Below the pieces are notes generated by a model, which ran no database searches, was not told where the DNA came from, and saw nothing but the letters and a program-made list of their open reading frames with translations. Shown piece by piece: positions 42,631-51,353 of a DNA stretch of 64,000 bases; position 1 is the stretch's first letter, and every line of letters starts with the position of its first letter. The translations under genes were made by a program, and so were the position numbers. The stretch comes from Sediminivirga luteola. Its GTDB lineage: Bacteria; Actinomycetota; Actinomycetes; Actinomycetales; Brevibacteriaceae. The DNA lies in NCBI RefSeq assembly GCF_014639315.1, contig NZ_BMFY01000002.1, positions 186,001-250,000 on the forward strand, read 5' to 3'.

Positions 42631-43572
42631 TCAGTCGCGGCGGCCGTGCTCCAGGATGCCGTCCAGCCAGCAGCGGGCAGCCTGGAACGCGGTGTCCGTG
42701 GTGAGGGACTCCACCGGGGTGATCTTGCCGTCGGCGGAGGGGTAGGACCCCAGGAACCGCAGTTCGCGGCAGATCCGGTACGCCCCGGCGAGTGCCTCCG
42801 CGACGCGTTCCTCCTCCACGTGCCCGAGCAGGTCGATGGAGAACTGGTAGAGACCCAGGCCGTTGCCGGTGGGCCGGGACTCCAGCCGGGACATGGTGAT
42901 CCCGCGGGTGGCGAACTGCTCCAGGAGTTCCAGCAGCGCCCCGGACCGGTCGCTGCGCAGCCCGGCGACGATGGTGGTCTTGTCCGCGCCGGTACGCTCG
43001 GGCAGGCTGCCGGGCCGCTGCACCAGGATGAACCGGGTGACGGCGTCGGCGTTGTCGCCGATGTCCGCCTCGGCGATGTCGAGCCCGAACCGTTCGGCGG
43101 CCAGCGCCGGGCCGATGGCTGCCTGATAGTCCGCGGTGCCTTCGGACAAGGCCTTGGCCGCGGCGGCGGTGGAGGCCGTCGGGATGTACTCGGCGGCGGG
43201 CAGCCGGCGGCGCAGGAAGCTGCGGACCTGCGCCTCGGCGTGCGGGTGGGTGCCGAAGGCCCGCACGTCTTCCAGCGCGGTTCCCGGGCGGACCGCGCAG
43301 ACGAAGGCCACCGTGACCAGGGTCTCGGCCACGATCTGCAGTTCACCGTGCCGGGTGAGCGCGTCCAGGGTGGCCGGGACGCCGCCTTCCAGGGAGTTCT
43401 CGATCGGGACGACGACGCCGTCGAGCTCACCGCGCTGCAGCCGGCCGAGGGCGTCGGGGACGGAGATGGCGGCGTAGCGTTCCGCGGTGCCGCTCTCGCC
43501 GCGCTGGGCGAGCAGCTGTTCCAGCGCCGCTTCCGTGAAGGTGCCCTCGGGGCCGAGGTAACCGTACTTCAC
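42631..43572 (-). CDS. pheA: Prephenate dehydratase
   Basis: This 313-residue enzyme makes phenylpyruvate from prephenate in phenylalanine synthesis. The dehydratase domain starts YGYLGPEGTFTEAAL (3-17) and includes VPIENSLEGGV (about 55-65); a C-terminal ACT domain with ESRPTGNGLGLYQFSIDL (about 218-235) would bind phenylalanine for feedback. GTG at 43572 overlaps the stop of the glycosyltransferase gene (GTGA). No chorismate mutase domain is fused. Confidence 0.92.
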   Translation of the reverse strand: MKYGYLGPEGTFTEAALEQLLAQRGESGTAERYAAISVPDALGRLQRGELDGVVVPIENSLEGGVPATLDALTRHGELQIVAETLVTVAFVCAVRPGTALEDVRAFGTHPHAEAQVRSFLRRRLPAAEYIPTASTAAAAKALSEGTADYQAAIGPALAAERFGLDIAEADIGDNADAVTRFILVQRPGSLPERTGADKTTIVAGLRSDRSGALLELLEQFATRGITMSRLESRPTGNGLGLYQFSIDLLGHVEEERVAEALAGAYRICRELRFLGSYPSADGKITPVESLTTDTAFQAARCWLDGILEHGRRD

Positions 43573-44357
43573 TGCCCACCCGCCCCCCGGTCATCCCGCG
43601 GGCCGCTGCCTCTCCGGTCGTCCCGGCGGGCGCGCAGCCGGCGCACCAGCAGGGCGCGGGCGACGTCACGGTACTGCGCGGCCCGGTGCAGCTGGGCTTT
43701 GATGTCCCGGCCGGTCACGCGGTGGTGCAGATCGCATTCGACCTCACGGACGCGGTAGCCCTGACGCACCAGATCGATCGTCATGGCGGTCTCGACGCCC
43801 CACCCGGGCGCGAACGGCAGCGCCGCCTCGAATGCCTCACGGCTCAGGCACCGCATGCCGGAGAGAGGCTGGGTGGCCTCGAAGCCGGAGAGTTCCTTGA
43901 TGCCTTTCTTGGCCAGGCCGACGACGAGGCCGAAGCCGCCGCCGGTACGTTTTTGCGGCGGCAGGATCGCGATGGTCATATCGGCCTCGCCGGCGAGGAC
44001 GGGTGCCGCGAGCGGGGCCGTGTTGACGGCGGTATCTTCCAGATCAGCGTCGATGAACAGCAGCGCGCGGTGCCCCAGGGGGTTGCCGTCTGCGTCGTCC
44101 GGATCGCTGATCTCGCGATTGCGCACCGCGAAGGCGCCGGTCATCATCGCCGCGGCTTTCCCGCGGTTGCGCGGGTGGGTGATGACCTGGGCACCGGCAT
44201 CCCGGGCGATGGCGGCGGTGTCGTCGCCGGAACCGTCGTCGACGACGAGGATCAGGTCCGCCCCGGGGATCTCCTTGGCGGAGGCGACGGTGGCGGCGAT
44301 CCGCTCACCCTCGTCTTTGGCCGGGATGATGACGGCGAGACCGCGCGTATTGCTCAT
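43569..44357 (-). CDS. Family 2 glycosyltransferase
   Basis: This 262-residue GT-A fold transferase has the nucleotide-sugar start LAVIIPAKDEGERI (7-20), the DDGSGDDT motif (about 41-48) and the metal-binding FIDADLEDT (DxD-like, about 97-105). It lacks membrane helices and resembles glucosyl-3-phosphoglycerate synthase-like and dolichol-phosphate-sugar-type enzymes. Overlaps pheA by four bases, an arrangement likely to be shared with related actinobacteria. ATG 44357. Confidence 0.85.
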   Translation of the reverse strand: MSNTRGLAVIIPAKDEGERIAATVASAKEIPGADLILVVDDGSGDDTAAIARDAGAQVITHPRNRGKAAAMMTGAFAVRNREISDPDDADGNPLGHRALLFIDADLEDTAVNTAPLAAPVLAGEADMTIAILPPQKRTGGGFGLVVGLAKKGIKELSGFEATQPLSGMRCLSREAFEAALPFAPGWGVETAMTIDLVRQGYRVREVECDLHHRVTGRDIKAQLHRAAQYRDVARALLVRRLRARRDDRRGSGPRDDRGAGGQ

Positions 44358-44405
44358 GGCTGCACTCTTCGTGGGATGGGCCGCAAGGCTTGTCCTCCGG
44401 CGTGC

Positions 44406-45293
44406 TCAGCGGATGGTCAGCTGGCGGGAGGCGACGCCGGCGCGGGCGCTGCGTTCCTGGGCGCTCAGCGGTGTGGTCTCGGCAAGGGCGGCGTCGAAGT
44501 CCTTGGCGAAGGCGGCCAGGGGTTCTTCGGCGTCGTCGGGCTGGCTGCCGGCGTCCAGCTCCCACACCGGGACGGTGATGCCGTGAGCCCGGAACGTGCC
44601 GAGGAACCGGCCGGCGCCGCCGAAGGTGTTCTCGCCGGCGGCGTGCAGCCGGGCGAGGGCGTCCACCACGGTCTCCTCGTGCTCGGTGCGGGCCCAGCGG
44701 ACGAAGACCTTCTCCCCCATCCGGGTCCAGTAGGCGCCGGAGGCACTGACGAGCTTCTCAGTGGGGTGGACGCGGGTGTTGGCCTGTTCGAGTGCTTCGG
44801 CGAGCTGCTCGGCTTCCTCCCCCTCGGCCTGACCGGGGGCGATCCAGTAGTCGAAGCCCTCCTGGACGGTCACGGAGAAAGGCGCGTCCAGGTCGAGGAT
44901 GTCCTGCAGCCGCGGGCCCTCGCCGGGGTTCGTGGTGGCGTTGACGATGGCGCCAGGCTCGGCGTCCTTGGCCTTGAGGATTGCCGCCGCGACATCGCGG
45001 GAGGGATCGGGCGAGGAGAAGGGCGTCTGCATACCGGCGAAGACGACGCCGTCCTGCCGGTGCATCGCCTGCGCGCCACCGGGCAGCAGGGACGCGAAGG
45101 TGATCTCGGTGCCGCCGTTCTCTTCGTTCAGCTTTGCGGTGGCGGTGGCGGCCGGCACCAGTTCCTTGAAGCAGACCAGATCCGCTTCGAAAGGGAGGCC
45201 CTCGAACGGCCGGGCCACGAATGCGGCGCTGGCGGCCCGTGCCTTGCGCTTGGCGATCACATCTGCGGTGGACTTGCGCGACTTCTTACCCAT
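44406..45293 (-). CDS. DUF5926-family protein
   Basis: This 295-residue protein has the basic N-terminus MGKKSRKSTADVIAKRKAR and RPFEGLPFEADLVCFKELVP, as in the actinobacterial DUF5926 family. It has no membrane segment and no catalytic motif I can name. Family members often sit beside the GT2/pheA block, as here, 48 bases upstream of the GT2 gene. The lysine-rich start might bind nucleic acid; that is a guess. ATG 45293. Confidence 0.82.
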   Translation of the reverse strand: MGKKSRKSTADVIAKRKARAASAAFVARPFEGLPFEADLVCFKELVPAATATAKLNEENGGTEITFASLLPGGAQAMHRQDGVVFAGMQTPFSSPDPSRDVAAAILKAKDAEPGAIVNATTNPGEGPRLQDILDLDAPFSVTVQEGFDYWIAPGQAEGEEAEQLAEALEQANTRVHPTEKLVSASGAYWTRMGEKVFVRWARTEHEETVVDALARLHAAGENTFGGAGRFLGTFRAHGITVPVWELDAGSQPDDAEEPLAAFAKDFDAALAETTPLSAQERSARAGVASRQLTIR

Positions 45294-45365
45294 GACCGCT
45301 AAGTCTACCCGCGCGGATGCGGCCGACCGGGCCGTTGCGGTCCGCGCCATATCCAGGCCCCGAAC

Positions 45366-45387
45366 CTACCCGCGCACACGCGGGTAG
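45366..45387 (-). terminator. Perfect 9-bp hairpin after vapBC-like genes
   Basis: CTACCCGCG-CACA-CGCGGGTAG lies 44 bases beyond the toxin stop on the minus strand and upstream of the DUF5926 gene. No T-tract. TCTACCCGCG occurs again at 45303. It probably isolates the two transcripts. Confidence 0.5.
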
Positions 45388-45430
45388 CCGGGCCTGCCGA
45401 GCACATGAAGCACGCATGCCCCGCACGCGG

Positions 45431-45817
45431 TCACCAGAGGGTATCCACGTCGAATCGGTCGAACACCGGGTCAAGCGTCACGAGGGTCATTGCCTCCAGA
45501 TGCGCTTGCGCCGCCAGCATCCGGTCAAAGGGGTCTTTATGGTCGTGCGGGTACCCGGCAGCTCGCTGAGCGTGCTGGCAGGTGATGTCCAACGTCCTGA
45601 AGCCGTATGCCGAGACGATCTCACTGAAACTCTTCGACAGATCAGGTTTGGTGGAGAGTTTTCCGATTCGGGTTTTCGTAGCGATCTCCCACGCGGTTGC
45701 GGAGCTGACCCAGACCTGGTCTGCGGAGTCGATGGCTTCGCGTGCCGTAGAGCTGAGACGCGGGTGATCGCTCACCCACCAGAGCAGCGCGCGGGTGTCG
45801 AGGAGCAGCTCAGCCAC
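45431..45817 (-). CDS. vapC: PIN-domain toxin (VapC-like)
   Basis: This 128-residue PIN-domain ribonuclease is the toxin of a type II pair. Acidic catalytic residues are visible: Asp7 (LLLDTRALLWW), Glu at about 44 (TAWEIATKTRIG) and Asp at about 93-96 (HKDPFDRMLAAQA). Homologues cleave tRNA or rRNA when their antitoxin is lost. It starts with GTG at 45817, eight bases inside the antitoxin gene, so translation is coupled. Confidence 0.88.
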   Translation of the reverse strand: MAELLLDTRALLWWVSDHPRLSSTAREAIDSADQVWVSSATAWEIATKTRIGKLSTKPDLSKSFSEIVSAYGFRTLDITCQHAQRAAGYPHDHKDPFDRMLAAQAHLEAMTLVTLDPVFDRFDVDTLW

Positions 45818-46043
45818 CCTCCCCCTCCCACAAGAGAAGCTCGTCTTCCGGAAGAGGCTCGAACACGCCTGAATCCTCGATGATGGTCACGCCTCCTGGC
45901 GGACGGCGCTTCGTCTTCTCCAGCGGTACCAGCCGGGCGTAGGGTTCCCCCGCTTTCGCGACGATGATCTCCTCTCCGGCGTGGGCGCGCTCCATGAGCT
46001 TCGAGAATTGGGTTTTCGCCTCGTGCACATTGACGGACTCCAT
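45810..46043 (-). CDS. vapB: Phd/YefM-type antitoxin
   Basis: This 77-residue partner of the PIN toxin begins MESVNVHEAKTQFSKLMERA, the classic Phd/YefM fold start, and has the strand EEIIVAKAGEPYARLVPL (24-41); the acidic C-terminus (EDELLLWEGEG) should wrap the toxin. ATG 46043 follows GGGGAGG. It probably represses its own promoter, where two direct TGGACTAA repeats lie. Confidence 0.87.
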   Translation of the reverse strand: MESVNVHEAKTQFSKLMERAHAGEEIIVAKAGEPYARLVPLEKTKRRPPGGVTIIEDSGVFEPLPEDELLLWEGEGG

Positions 46044-46056
46044 GCCGCCTCCCCAC

Positions 46057-46076
46057 TTAGTCCACTCGTTAGTCCA
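46057..46076 (-). promoter_or_regulatory. Direct repeat TGGACTAA-N4-TGGACTAA upstream of antitoxin
   Basis: Read on the minus strand, two identical 8-base words 12 bases apart lie 14-33 bases before the antitoxin start. This fits a toxin-antitoxin autoregulatory site. The divergent PIN remnant begins 16 bases beyond. Confidence 0.5.
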
Positions 46077-46091
46077 TTGCGCCCATGAACC

Positions 46092-46382
46092 ATGACGGCG
46101 GTCAACGCTCCGCGTCGCCCCGGCCGTCATCACTCCGCGAAGCCGGGTGCGCGGACGGTCATCGACGCCAGCGCCATGGCCGACGTGTTCCTGGAGGGAC
46201 CGAGAGGCGACTCTGCCGGCCAGGCAGTGGCGGCAGCCCGGCAGCTGTGGGCGCCTGCCCTCTTCGACTCCGAGGTGAACTCGGCGATCGCCCGGCTCGA
46301 GCGATCGAACGCAGTCTCCCAGCGCGCCGCCGACGAGGCCGTGCACGCGGTGCGTGCAGCACCGATCCGCCGCGCCCCGTAA
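46092..46382 (+). pseudogene. Remnant of a second VapC-like PIN toxin
   Basis: Only the N-terminal half of a PIN domain is present: VIDASAMADVFLEG (with the first catalytic Asp) through FDSEVNSAIARLERSNAVS (second acidic residue). It ends at a stop after 96 codons, against about 125-135 in intact toxins. After the stop, in another frame at about 46426-46488, LFHHLATACGAHEDIG resembles a PIN C-terminus, so an internal deletion plus frameshift is likely. No antitoxin gene lies upstream. The region from 46383 to 46513 has no other gene. Confidence 0.65.
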
Positions 46383-46513
46383 GAAGCGTACTCAGTGCCC
46401 AAGAACAGCTCAGCCGCTTTCCTGCCTCTTCCATCACCTGGCCACGGCGTGCGGGGCACACGAGGACATCGGCCGCCCATGTAGGTGAATCCCGGCCACG
46501 GCGACGTTCACCG

Positions 46514-47896
46514 TCAGAGGCGGATGCGGCTCGCGGGATGGTCGGCGGCCAGATGGGGGCCAGCGCCGAGCAGTTGCTCCCGCAGCGTGAGCGGCGTCGC
46601 CGGCCGTTCCGGCAGCAGCCCGCGCCGCCGCAGCTCAGGGGTGATGTAGTGCTCGAAGCGTTCGAAGTCGGCCGGACGCACCGCGGCGGAGATATTGAAG
46701 CCGTCCACGCCGGCAGTCTCCTTCCAGCGCAGCAGCTCGTCCACCACCTGGCCGGGATCGCCCACGATCAACGGGCCCCGGCCGCCGATGGAGACGAACT
46801 CCGCCACGTCACGAACCGTCCATGTCCGCGCGGGGTCCTTGGTGAACATCGCCAGCGCCGACTGGTTCGCCTCCGTCTGCACGTCCGCGACATAGTCGTC
46901 CTCACACAGCCCGGACAGATCCACCCCGGTCCAGCCGCCGAAGAGCGCCAGCGCGGACTCCGTGTCCACGTACCGCTTGTACTGCGCCAGGCGATCCTGC
47001 GCCTCAGCCTCGGTCTCCCCGACCACGAGCGTCGCCATCGCGAAGAACTTCACCGACCGAGGATCCCGCCCGGCTGCCGCCAGCGCCGCTCGCGTCTCCT
47101 GGACCTGCCGGCCGAGCCGCCCGGCGTTCGCGTTGATGACGAAGATCGCCTCGCCGTGATCCACCGCGAACCGCTGCCCGCGGGCCGAGGATCCCGCCTG
47201 GAACAGCAGCGGCGTGCGCTGCGGCCCCGGATGGGTCAGCATCTCCCCCGGCACGGAGAACCACCGGCCGTGATGCCCGATCCGGTGGACGCCACCCGGA
47301 TCCAGGAACACGCCCGCGTCCTTGTCCGCCCGCAACGCGCCGTCCTCCACCGAATGCTCGAACAGCTTGTACATGACCTCCATGTACTCATCGGCCCGGT
47401 CATAGCGCTCGTCATGCGGGATCTGCCCGCTCAGGCCGAGATTTCGCGCGGCGGAGTCCTGATAGCTGGTCACGATGTTCCACGCGATCCGCCCGCCGGT
47501 CAGATGGTCCAAGGTGGCGAACCGCCGCGCCAGCAGATATGGCGGCTCGTAGGTCACCGACGCCGTCAGCCCGAAGCCCAGATGACTCGTCGCGGCCGCG
47601 AGCGCCGGCACGATCACCTGCGGGTCCAGCACCGGATACTGCACCCCGCCGCGGGCGGCTGCCTCGCTGGTGCCGCCGTACACGTCGTAGACCCCGGGGA
47701 TATCCGCCAGGAACAAGCAGGAGAACCCCGCCCGTTCCACCGTGCGGGACAGTTCCACCCAGTAGTCCAGGCGGTCGAACCGCTCGATGCCGGACTCCGG
47801 GTGCCGCCACAGACCCGGCGACTGATGCACCGGCACCAGCATGTCGAAGGCGTTGAACAGCATCGGCTCCGGCGCCTCGTCCGCCGCGGCCGTCAC
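46514..47896 (-). CDS. NtaA/SnaA/DszA-family flavin-dependent monooxygenase
   Basis: This 460-residue luciferase-like (LLM class) monooxygenase is of the nitrilotriacetate/DszA subfamily, recognised by LLARRFATLDHLTGGRIAWN and IVTSYQDSAARNLGLSG (about 117-153). These enzymes use FMNH2 from a separate reductase and O2 to cleave C-S or C-N bonds. GTG at 47896 overlaps the stop of the DszC-like gene (GTGA). With that gene and the divergent sulfonate importer it forms a sulfur-scavenging set. No FMN reductase gene is seen locally. Sulfone or sulfonate specificity is inferred. Confidence 0.84.
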   Translation of the reverse strand: MTAAADEAPEPMLFNAFDMLVPVHQSPGLWRHPESGIERFDRLDYWVELSRTVERAGFSCLFLADIPGVYDVYGGTSEAAARGGVQYPVLDPQVIVPALAAATSHLGFGLTASVTYEPPYLLARRFATLDHLTGGRIAWNIVTSYQDSAARNLGLSGQIPHDERYDRADEYMEVMYKLFEHSVEDGALRADKDAGVFLDPGGVHRIGHHGRWFSVPGEMLTHPGPQRTPLLFQAGSSARGQRFAVDHGEAIFVINANAGRLGRQVQETRAALAAAGRDPRSVKFFAMATLVVGETEAEAQDRLAQYKRYVDTESALALFGGWTGVDLSGLCEDDYVADVQTEANQSALAMFTKDPARTWTVRDVAEFVSIGGRGPLIVGDPGQVVDELLRWKETAGVDGFNISAAVRPADFERFEHYITPELRRRGLLPERPATPLTLREQLLGAGPHLAADHPASRIRL

Positions 47897-49230
47897 CGGG
47901 CAGCCCCGCTGTCTTCGCCGGCATCCCGGTCCGGCAAGGTCGCCGGCGCAGCCGAGCCAGCCGGATGTGTTCCTGCCGCTGGCCCCGGGGCGTCGCCGAT
48001 GGCGTTCAGCCCCTCCGGGAGAGCGCCGTTGACCTCGTAGTCGCCGATGCTCCTGGCCCGGAACACGATCGGATTGTGCGTCGCGACCGTCTGGGCGTTC
48101 CGCCAGTGCCGGTCCAGTGCTTTGGTCCGCGCCGTCGCGGACGCCCCCACGGTCTGGAACAGTTCCTGGGTCACCTCCAGCACGATGGCGGGCACGGTCG
48201 CCTGCGCCTTCTCCACAGCGAGCTCCGCCTCGTACACGGCAACCGGAAGCTCCCCGCCGAAGCCGGGCTCGGCGGTGCCGGCGGCGAGCCCCGCGGCCAG
48301 GGACCGGTCGTGCACCCGGGCCACCTCACGCACCACCGCCTCGGCCACCATCGTCTTGGCCGACATGGTGCCGATGATCTGCTGGATGAGCGGATCGTGC
48401 CGGAACGGCAGCCCGGAACCGGAGGTGTTGAACGTCCGCGTGCGGCGGGCGACGAGCGCCACGGCGTCGCGCAGCGCGGCACGGGCGATTCCCGCCTGCA
48501 CCGCCAGGAGATACAGCTGGAAGAACGCCGCCTCGTGCACGGCCTCGTGCGTACCGGCCACCCGGTTCAGCACGGCGAGAGGCTCCACCGGGACCGCTTC
48601 GAAGACCGTCGTGCCGGTGCCGGTGAGCCGCTGGCCGAAACCGTCCCAGTCGTCGTGCACCGTCACCCCGGGTGCATCCGTAGCCACCACCGCGAAACGC
48701 CGCCCCGGGGAGCCGTCGGGCTCGGCGGCGGAGACGCGCGTGTAGTCGGAGAAGACGGTCCCGGTCGAGTAGAACTTCTCCCCGTCCAGTCGCCAGCCGC
48801 CGGCCGCGTCCCGGCTCAGGACCGTGTTCAGCGTGCCCAGCGCATTGCCGCCCTTCTCGGTGGAGGCGTTGCCGACCGTCGCGCCCTCGGCCACCCGCCC
48901 GTACCAGAGCCGGCGAATCTCCTCCGGCTGGAACCGCAGGGACTCGACGAAGCCGAAATGGCCCCGGTAGAGATGCGCGATGTTCGAATCGGCCTGGGCC
49001 AGCCGGATCACCTCGCCGATGAGGTCCTCTATCGACAGGCCCAGCCCGCCGGCCTCCCTGGGCACCCGCAGGGCGCCGAAGCCGGCCGCATCGAGCCGGG
49101 ACACCTGCTCGAAGGGCAGGATGCGGCCCAGCTCGCGGTCGACCGCGCCCTCAGCGATCTCCTCCAGCAGGCTCTCCGGCAACCCGGCGGCCGGCGCGGC
49201 GTGCGTCTCTTCGGACGGAGTTCGGCTCAT
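47893..49230 (-). CDS. Acyl-CoA-dehydrogenase-fold flavin monooxygenase (DszC/SfnB-like)
   Basis: This 445-residue flavoprotein has the acyl-CoA dehydrogenase fold of DszC and SfnB rather than of beta-oxidation enzymes. ASTEKGGNALGTLNTVLS and LDGEKFYSTGTVFSDYTRVS (about 120-160) cover the flavin site, and the long C-terminal helices follow. Lacking the catalytic Glu region of true acyl-CoA dehydrogenases, it probably oxygenates sulfur compounds using reduced flavin. The C-terminal 30 residues are Ala/Gly/Asp-rich. ATG 49230 has AGGAGAG just upstream. First gene of the two-gene operon. Confidence 0.82.
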   Translation of the reverse strand: MSRTPSEETHAAPAAGLPESLLEEIAEGAVDRELGRILPFEQVSRLDAAGFGALRVPREAGGLGLSIEDLIGEVIRLAQADSNIAHLYRGHFGFVESLRFQPEEIRRLWYGRVAEGATVGNASTEKGGNALGTLNTVLSRDAAGGWRLDGEKFYSTGTVFSDYTRVSAAEPDGSPGRRFAVVATDAPGVTVHDDWDGFGQRLTGTGTTVFEAVPVEPLAVLNRVAGTHEAVHEAAFFQLYLLAVQAGIARAALRDAVALVARRTRTFNTSGSGLPFRHDPLIQQIIGTMSAKTMVAEAVVREVARVHDRSLAAGLAAGTAEPGFGGELPVAVYEAELAVEKAQATVPAIVLEVTQELFQTVGASATARTKALDRHWRNAQTVATHNPIVFRARSIGDYEVNGALPEGLNAIGDAPGPAAGTHPAGSAAPATLPDRDAGEDSGAAR

Positions 49231-49729
49231 CGGCTCTCCTTGTTCGTTCCGTGTTCCTCGACGGCCCCTCCGGAGTCCCTCAGGGCGCGCCGGTGTCAGT
49301 GCCCGTGCGATCACGCGCCGGCCTCACGACTCGCTGCGGGAGCCCCCACCTGCCGGCGCGCACGATGCCCCCGGCTCCGGCTTCCGCCGGGATCGTGCCC
49401 GTCGCGACCCCTCGCGCACTCGACTCGAAAGCTCTCAGGGCGCCGGGTCCTGACACGTTCGGTTGCCGGTGACGGTGTTCGGTGAGCAGCGCCCGGTCGT
49501 CACGATAGTGCGGTGCAGCGGCGGCCGACAGGGCCCTTGTGACAAGGGCGCCCCGCAGACGGGAAGAACGTCGCTTCATGACGTTTCGGAGACGTTCCGT
49601 GACTCCGTATGACGAGTCCATGACGCTGCGCGTCCCCGTCCCGCGCCACCGGGCCGCTCCTGCATAGAGTCCGAGCCGGTGCCGCCGCTCGCGGCACCGC
49701 CAGTGATCGCGACCGTCGAAGGGGTGACC
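49231..49729. other. Divergent regulatory gap of sulfur locus with hairpin at 49678-49698
   Basis: No gene is supported in these 499 bases. A perfect hairpin GGTGCCGC-CGCTC-GCGGCACC (49678-49698) lies 32 bases before the permease start, in the likely mRNA leader. Upstream, around 49565-49600, GAACGTC and GACGTTC form a spaced inverted repeat with a second, tighter one (CGTTTC-G-GAGACG, one mismatch) inside; these are candidate sites for a sulfur regulator. Confidence 0.45.
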
Positions 49730-50575
49730 ATGAGCACGCATACGAAGGCGCCGGAAGGACCGGCGTCCCGCGCCGCGTCCGGCCGGCCCGGAGCGAAGAG
49801 ACCGGCGAAACCCGGCCGGGCCGGCCGCTACGCCCGCAGGAGCGCCGTCGTCCTCGTGCTGCTCGTGCTGTGGCAGTCGGCCTCCTGGCTCGGCTATATC
49901 AACGCCGCGACCCTCGCCTCACCGGTGGAGGTGTCCCAGTACCTGTGGGGCAGCCTGCGGGAGGGCAGCCTGCTGGTCGACCTGGGCGTCTCACTGCGCC
50001 GCGTGGCCCTCGGCCTGGCCATCGGCGTGGCCGCGGGCACCGTGCTCGGGCTGATCGCCGGGCTGTCCCGCTCGGCCGAGGACGTCGTCGACACCCCGCT
50101 GCAGATGCTGCGGGCCCTGCCGTTCCTGGGCCTGGCCCCGCTGCTGATGATCTGGCTCGGCATCGACGAGGCCCTCAAGGTCGGCCTGGTCGTCGTCGGC
50201 GTCGTCTTCCCGGTGTACCTGAACCTGTTCAAGGGCATCGTCGGGGTGGACCCGAAGTTCTACGAGCTCTCCGTGGTCCAGGGCCTCAACCGCTTCCAGC
50301 TGATCCGGTACATCGTCATCCCCGGTGCCCTTCCCTCGTATCTGATCGGACTGCGGTTCTCCCTGGCCAACGCCTGGCTCAGCCTGGTCGTCGGCGAGGC
50401 GGTCAACTCCAACGCGGGCATCGGGCACATCCTCCAGCAGGGCAAGGACTTCCTGCGGACCGACATGATCGTGGCCGCCCTCGTGATCTACGCCGTTCTG
50501 GGCGTGCTGATCGAGGCGCTGGTCAGGCTGATCGAGAAGATCGTTCTCCCCTGGGCAAAGGACTTCCGGCAATGA
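49730..50575 (+). CDS. ssuC: Sulfonate-type ABC transporter permease (SsuC-like)
   Basis: This 281-residue permease of the SsuC/TauC/NrtB family has about six membrane helices after a 35-residue basic, Pro-rich N-terminus. The family loop is LPFLGLAPLLMIWLGIDEAL (about 140-159) and the EAA-type segment FYELSVVQGLNRFQLIRYIV follows. ATG 49730 has GAAGGGG ahead of it. It imports the organosulfur compound together with the ATPase and binding protein that follow. Confidence 0.86.
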   Translation: MSTHTKAPEGPASRAASGRPGAKRPAKPGRAGRYARRSAVVLVLLVLWQSASWLGYINAATLASPVEVSQYLWGSLREGSLLVDLGVSLRRVALGLAIGVAAGTVLGLIAGLSRSAEDVVDTPLQMLRALPFLGLAPLLMIWLGIDEALKVGLVVVGVVFPVYLNLFKGIVGVDPKFYELSVVQGLNRFQLIRYIVIPGALPSYLIGLRFSLANAWLSLVVGEAVNSNAGIGHILQQGKDFLRTDMIVAALVIYAVLGVLIEALVRLIEKIVLPWAKDFRQ

Positions 50576-51297
50576 GCCTCACGCAGACCGCCGCGCCGGT
50601 GCACCTGCGCGGATACACCAAGACCTTCGGCGACAACGTCGTCCTGCAGGACGTCGACCTGTCCATCGAGGCCGGCTCCTTCGTGGCGCTGGTCGGCAAG
50701 AGCGGCAGCGGCAAGAGCACGCTGCTGCGCTCCATCGCCGGCATCGACCGGGACTACACCGGCACCATCGACCGCTCCGAGAAAGTGGCGTTCGGGTTCC
50801 AGGACGCGCGCCTGCTGCCGTGGAGCAAGGTCTGGCACAACGTCGTCCTGGGCCAGCCCGGCTCCACGGCGGAACTGCGGGCCGCCGCCAAGGAGGCGCT
50901 CGCGGAGGTCGGACTGGAGGGGAAGGCCGATGTGTGGCCCTCCACCCTCTCCGGCGGCCAGCAGCAGCGGGTCTCCCTGGCAAGGGCCTTGCACCGCCAG
51001 CCCGAACTGCTGCTGCTCGATGAGCCCTTCGGCGCGCTCGACGCCCTGACCCGGCTGCACGCGCAGGCACTCGTGCACGACCTGTGGGTCCGCCACCGCT
51101 TCACCGTGGTGCTGGTGACCCACGACGTCGAGGAGGCGATCACCCTCGCCGACCGCATCGTGGTGCTGTCCTCCGGCGGCGTCAGCCTGGACGTCCCCGT
51201 CGACCTGGCGCGCCCCCGGGATCGGCGCCTGAGCCGCTTCGAGGACCTCCGCGAGCGCGTCCTGCTCCAGCTCGGCGTCAGCCGCAACGAGATCTGA
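50572..51297 (+). CDS. ssuB: Sulfonate-type ABC transporter ATPase (SsuB-like)
   Basis: This 241-residue ATPase has Walker A GKSGSGKST (43-51), Q-loop GFQDARLLPWSKV, signature LSGGQQQR, Walker B LLLDEPFGALD and H-loop VTHDVEEAI. The DARLLPW motif is typical of SsuB/TauB/NrtCD-type ATPases. ATG 50572 overlaps the permease stop by four bases. Confidence 0.88.
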   Translation: MSLTQTAAPVHLRGYTKTFGDNVVLQDVDLSIEAGSFVALVGKSGSGKSTLLRSIAGIDRDYTGTIDRSEKVAFGFQDARLLPWSKVWHNVVLGQPGSTAELRAAAKEALAEVGLEGKADVWPSTLSGGQQQRVSLARALHRQPELLLLDEPFGALDALTRLHAQALVHDLWVRHRFTVVLVTHDVEEAITLADRIVVLSSGGVSLDVPVDLARPRDRRLSRFEDLRERVLLQLGVSRNEI

Positions 51298-51353
51298 ACC
51301 ATCACCTTCCCCCGCCGGCCCGTTCACGGCCGGCCTGACATCAGGAGACGACC

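Noticed and set aside
46085-48040. 651-codon open frame on the plus strand
   Set aside because: Antisense to the DszA-like monooxygenase, whose flavin motifs are clear on the other strand.
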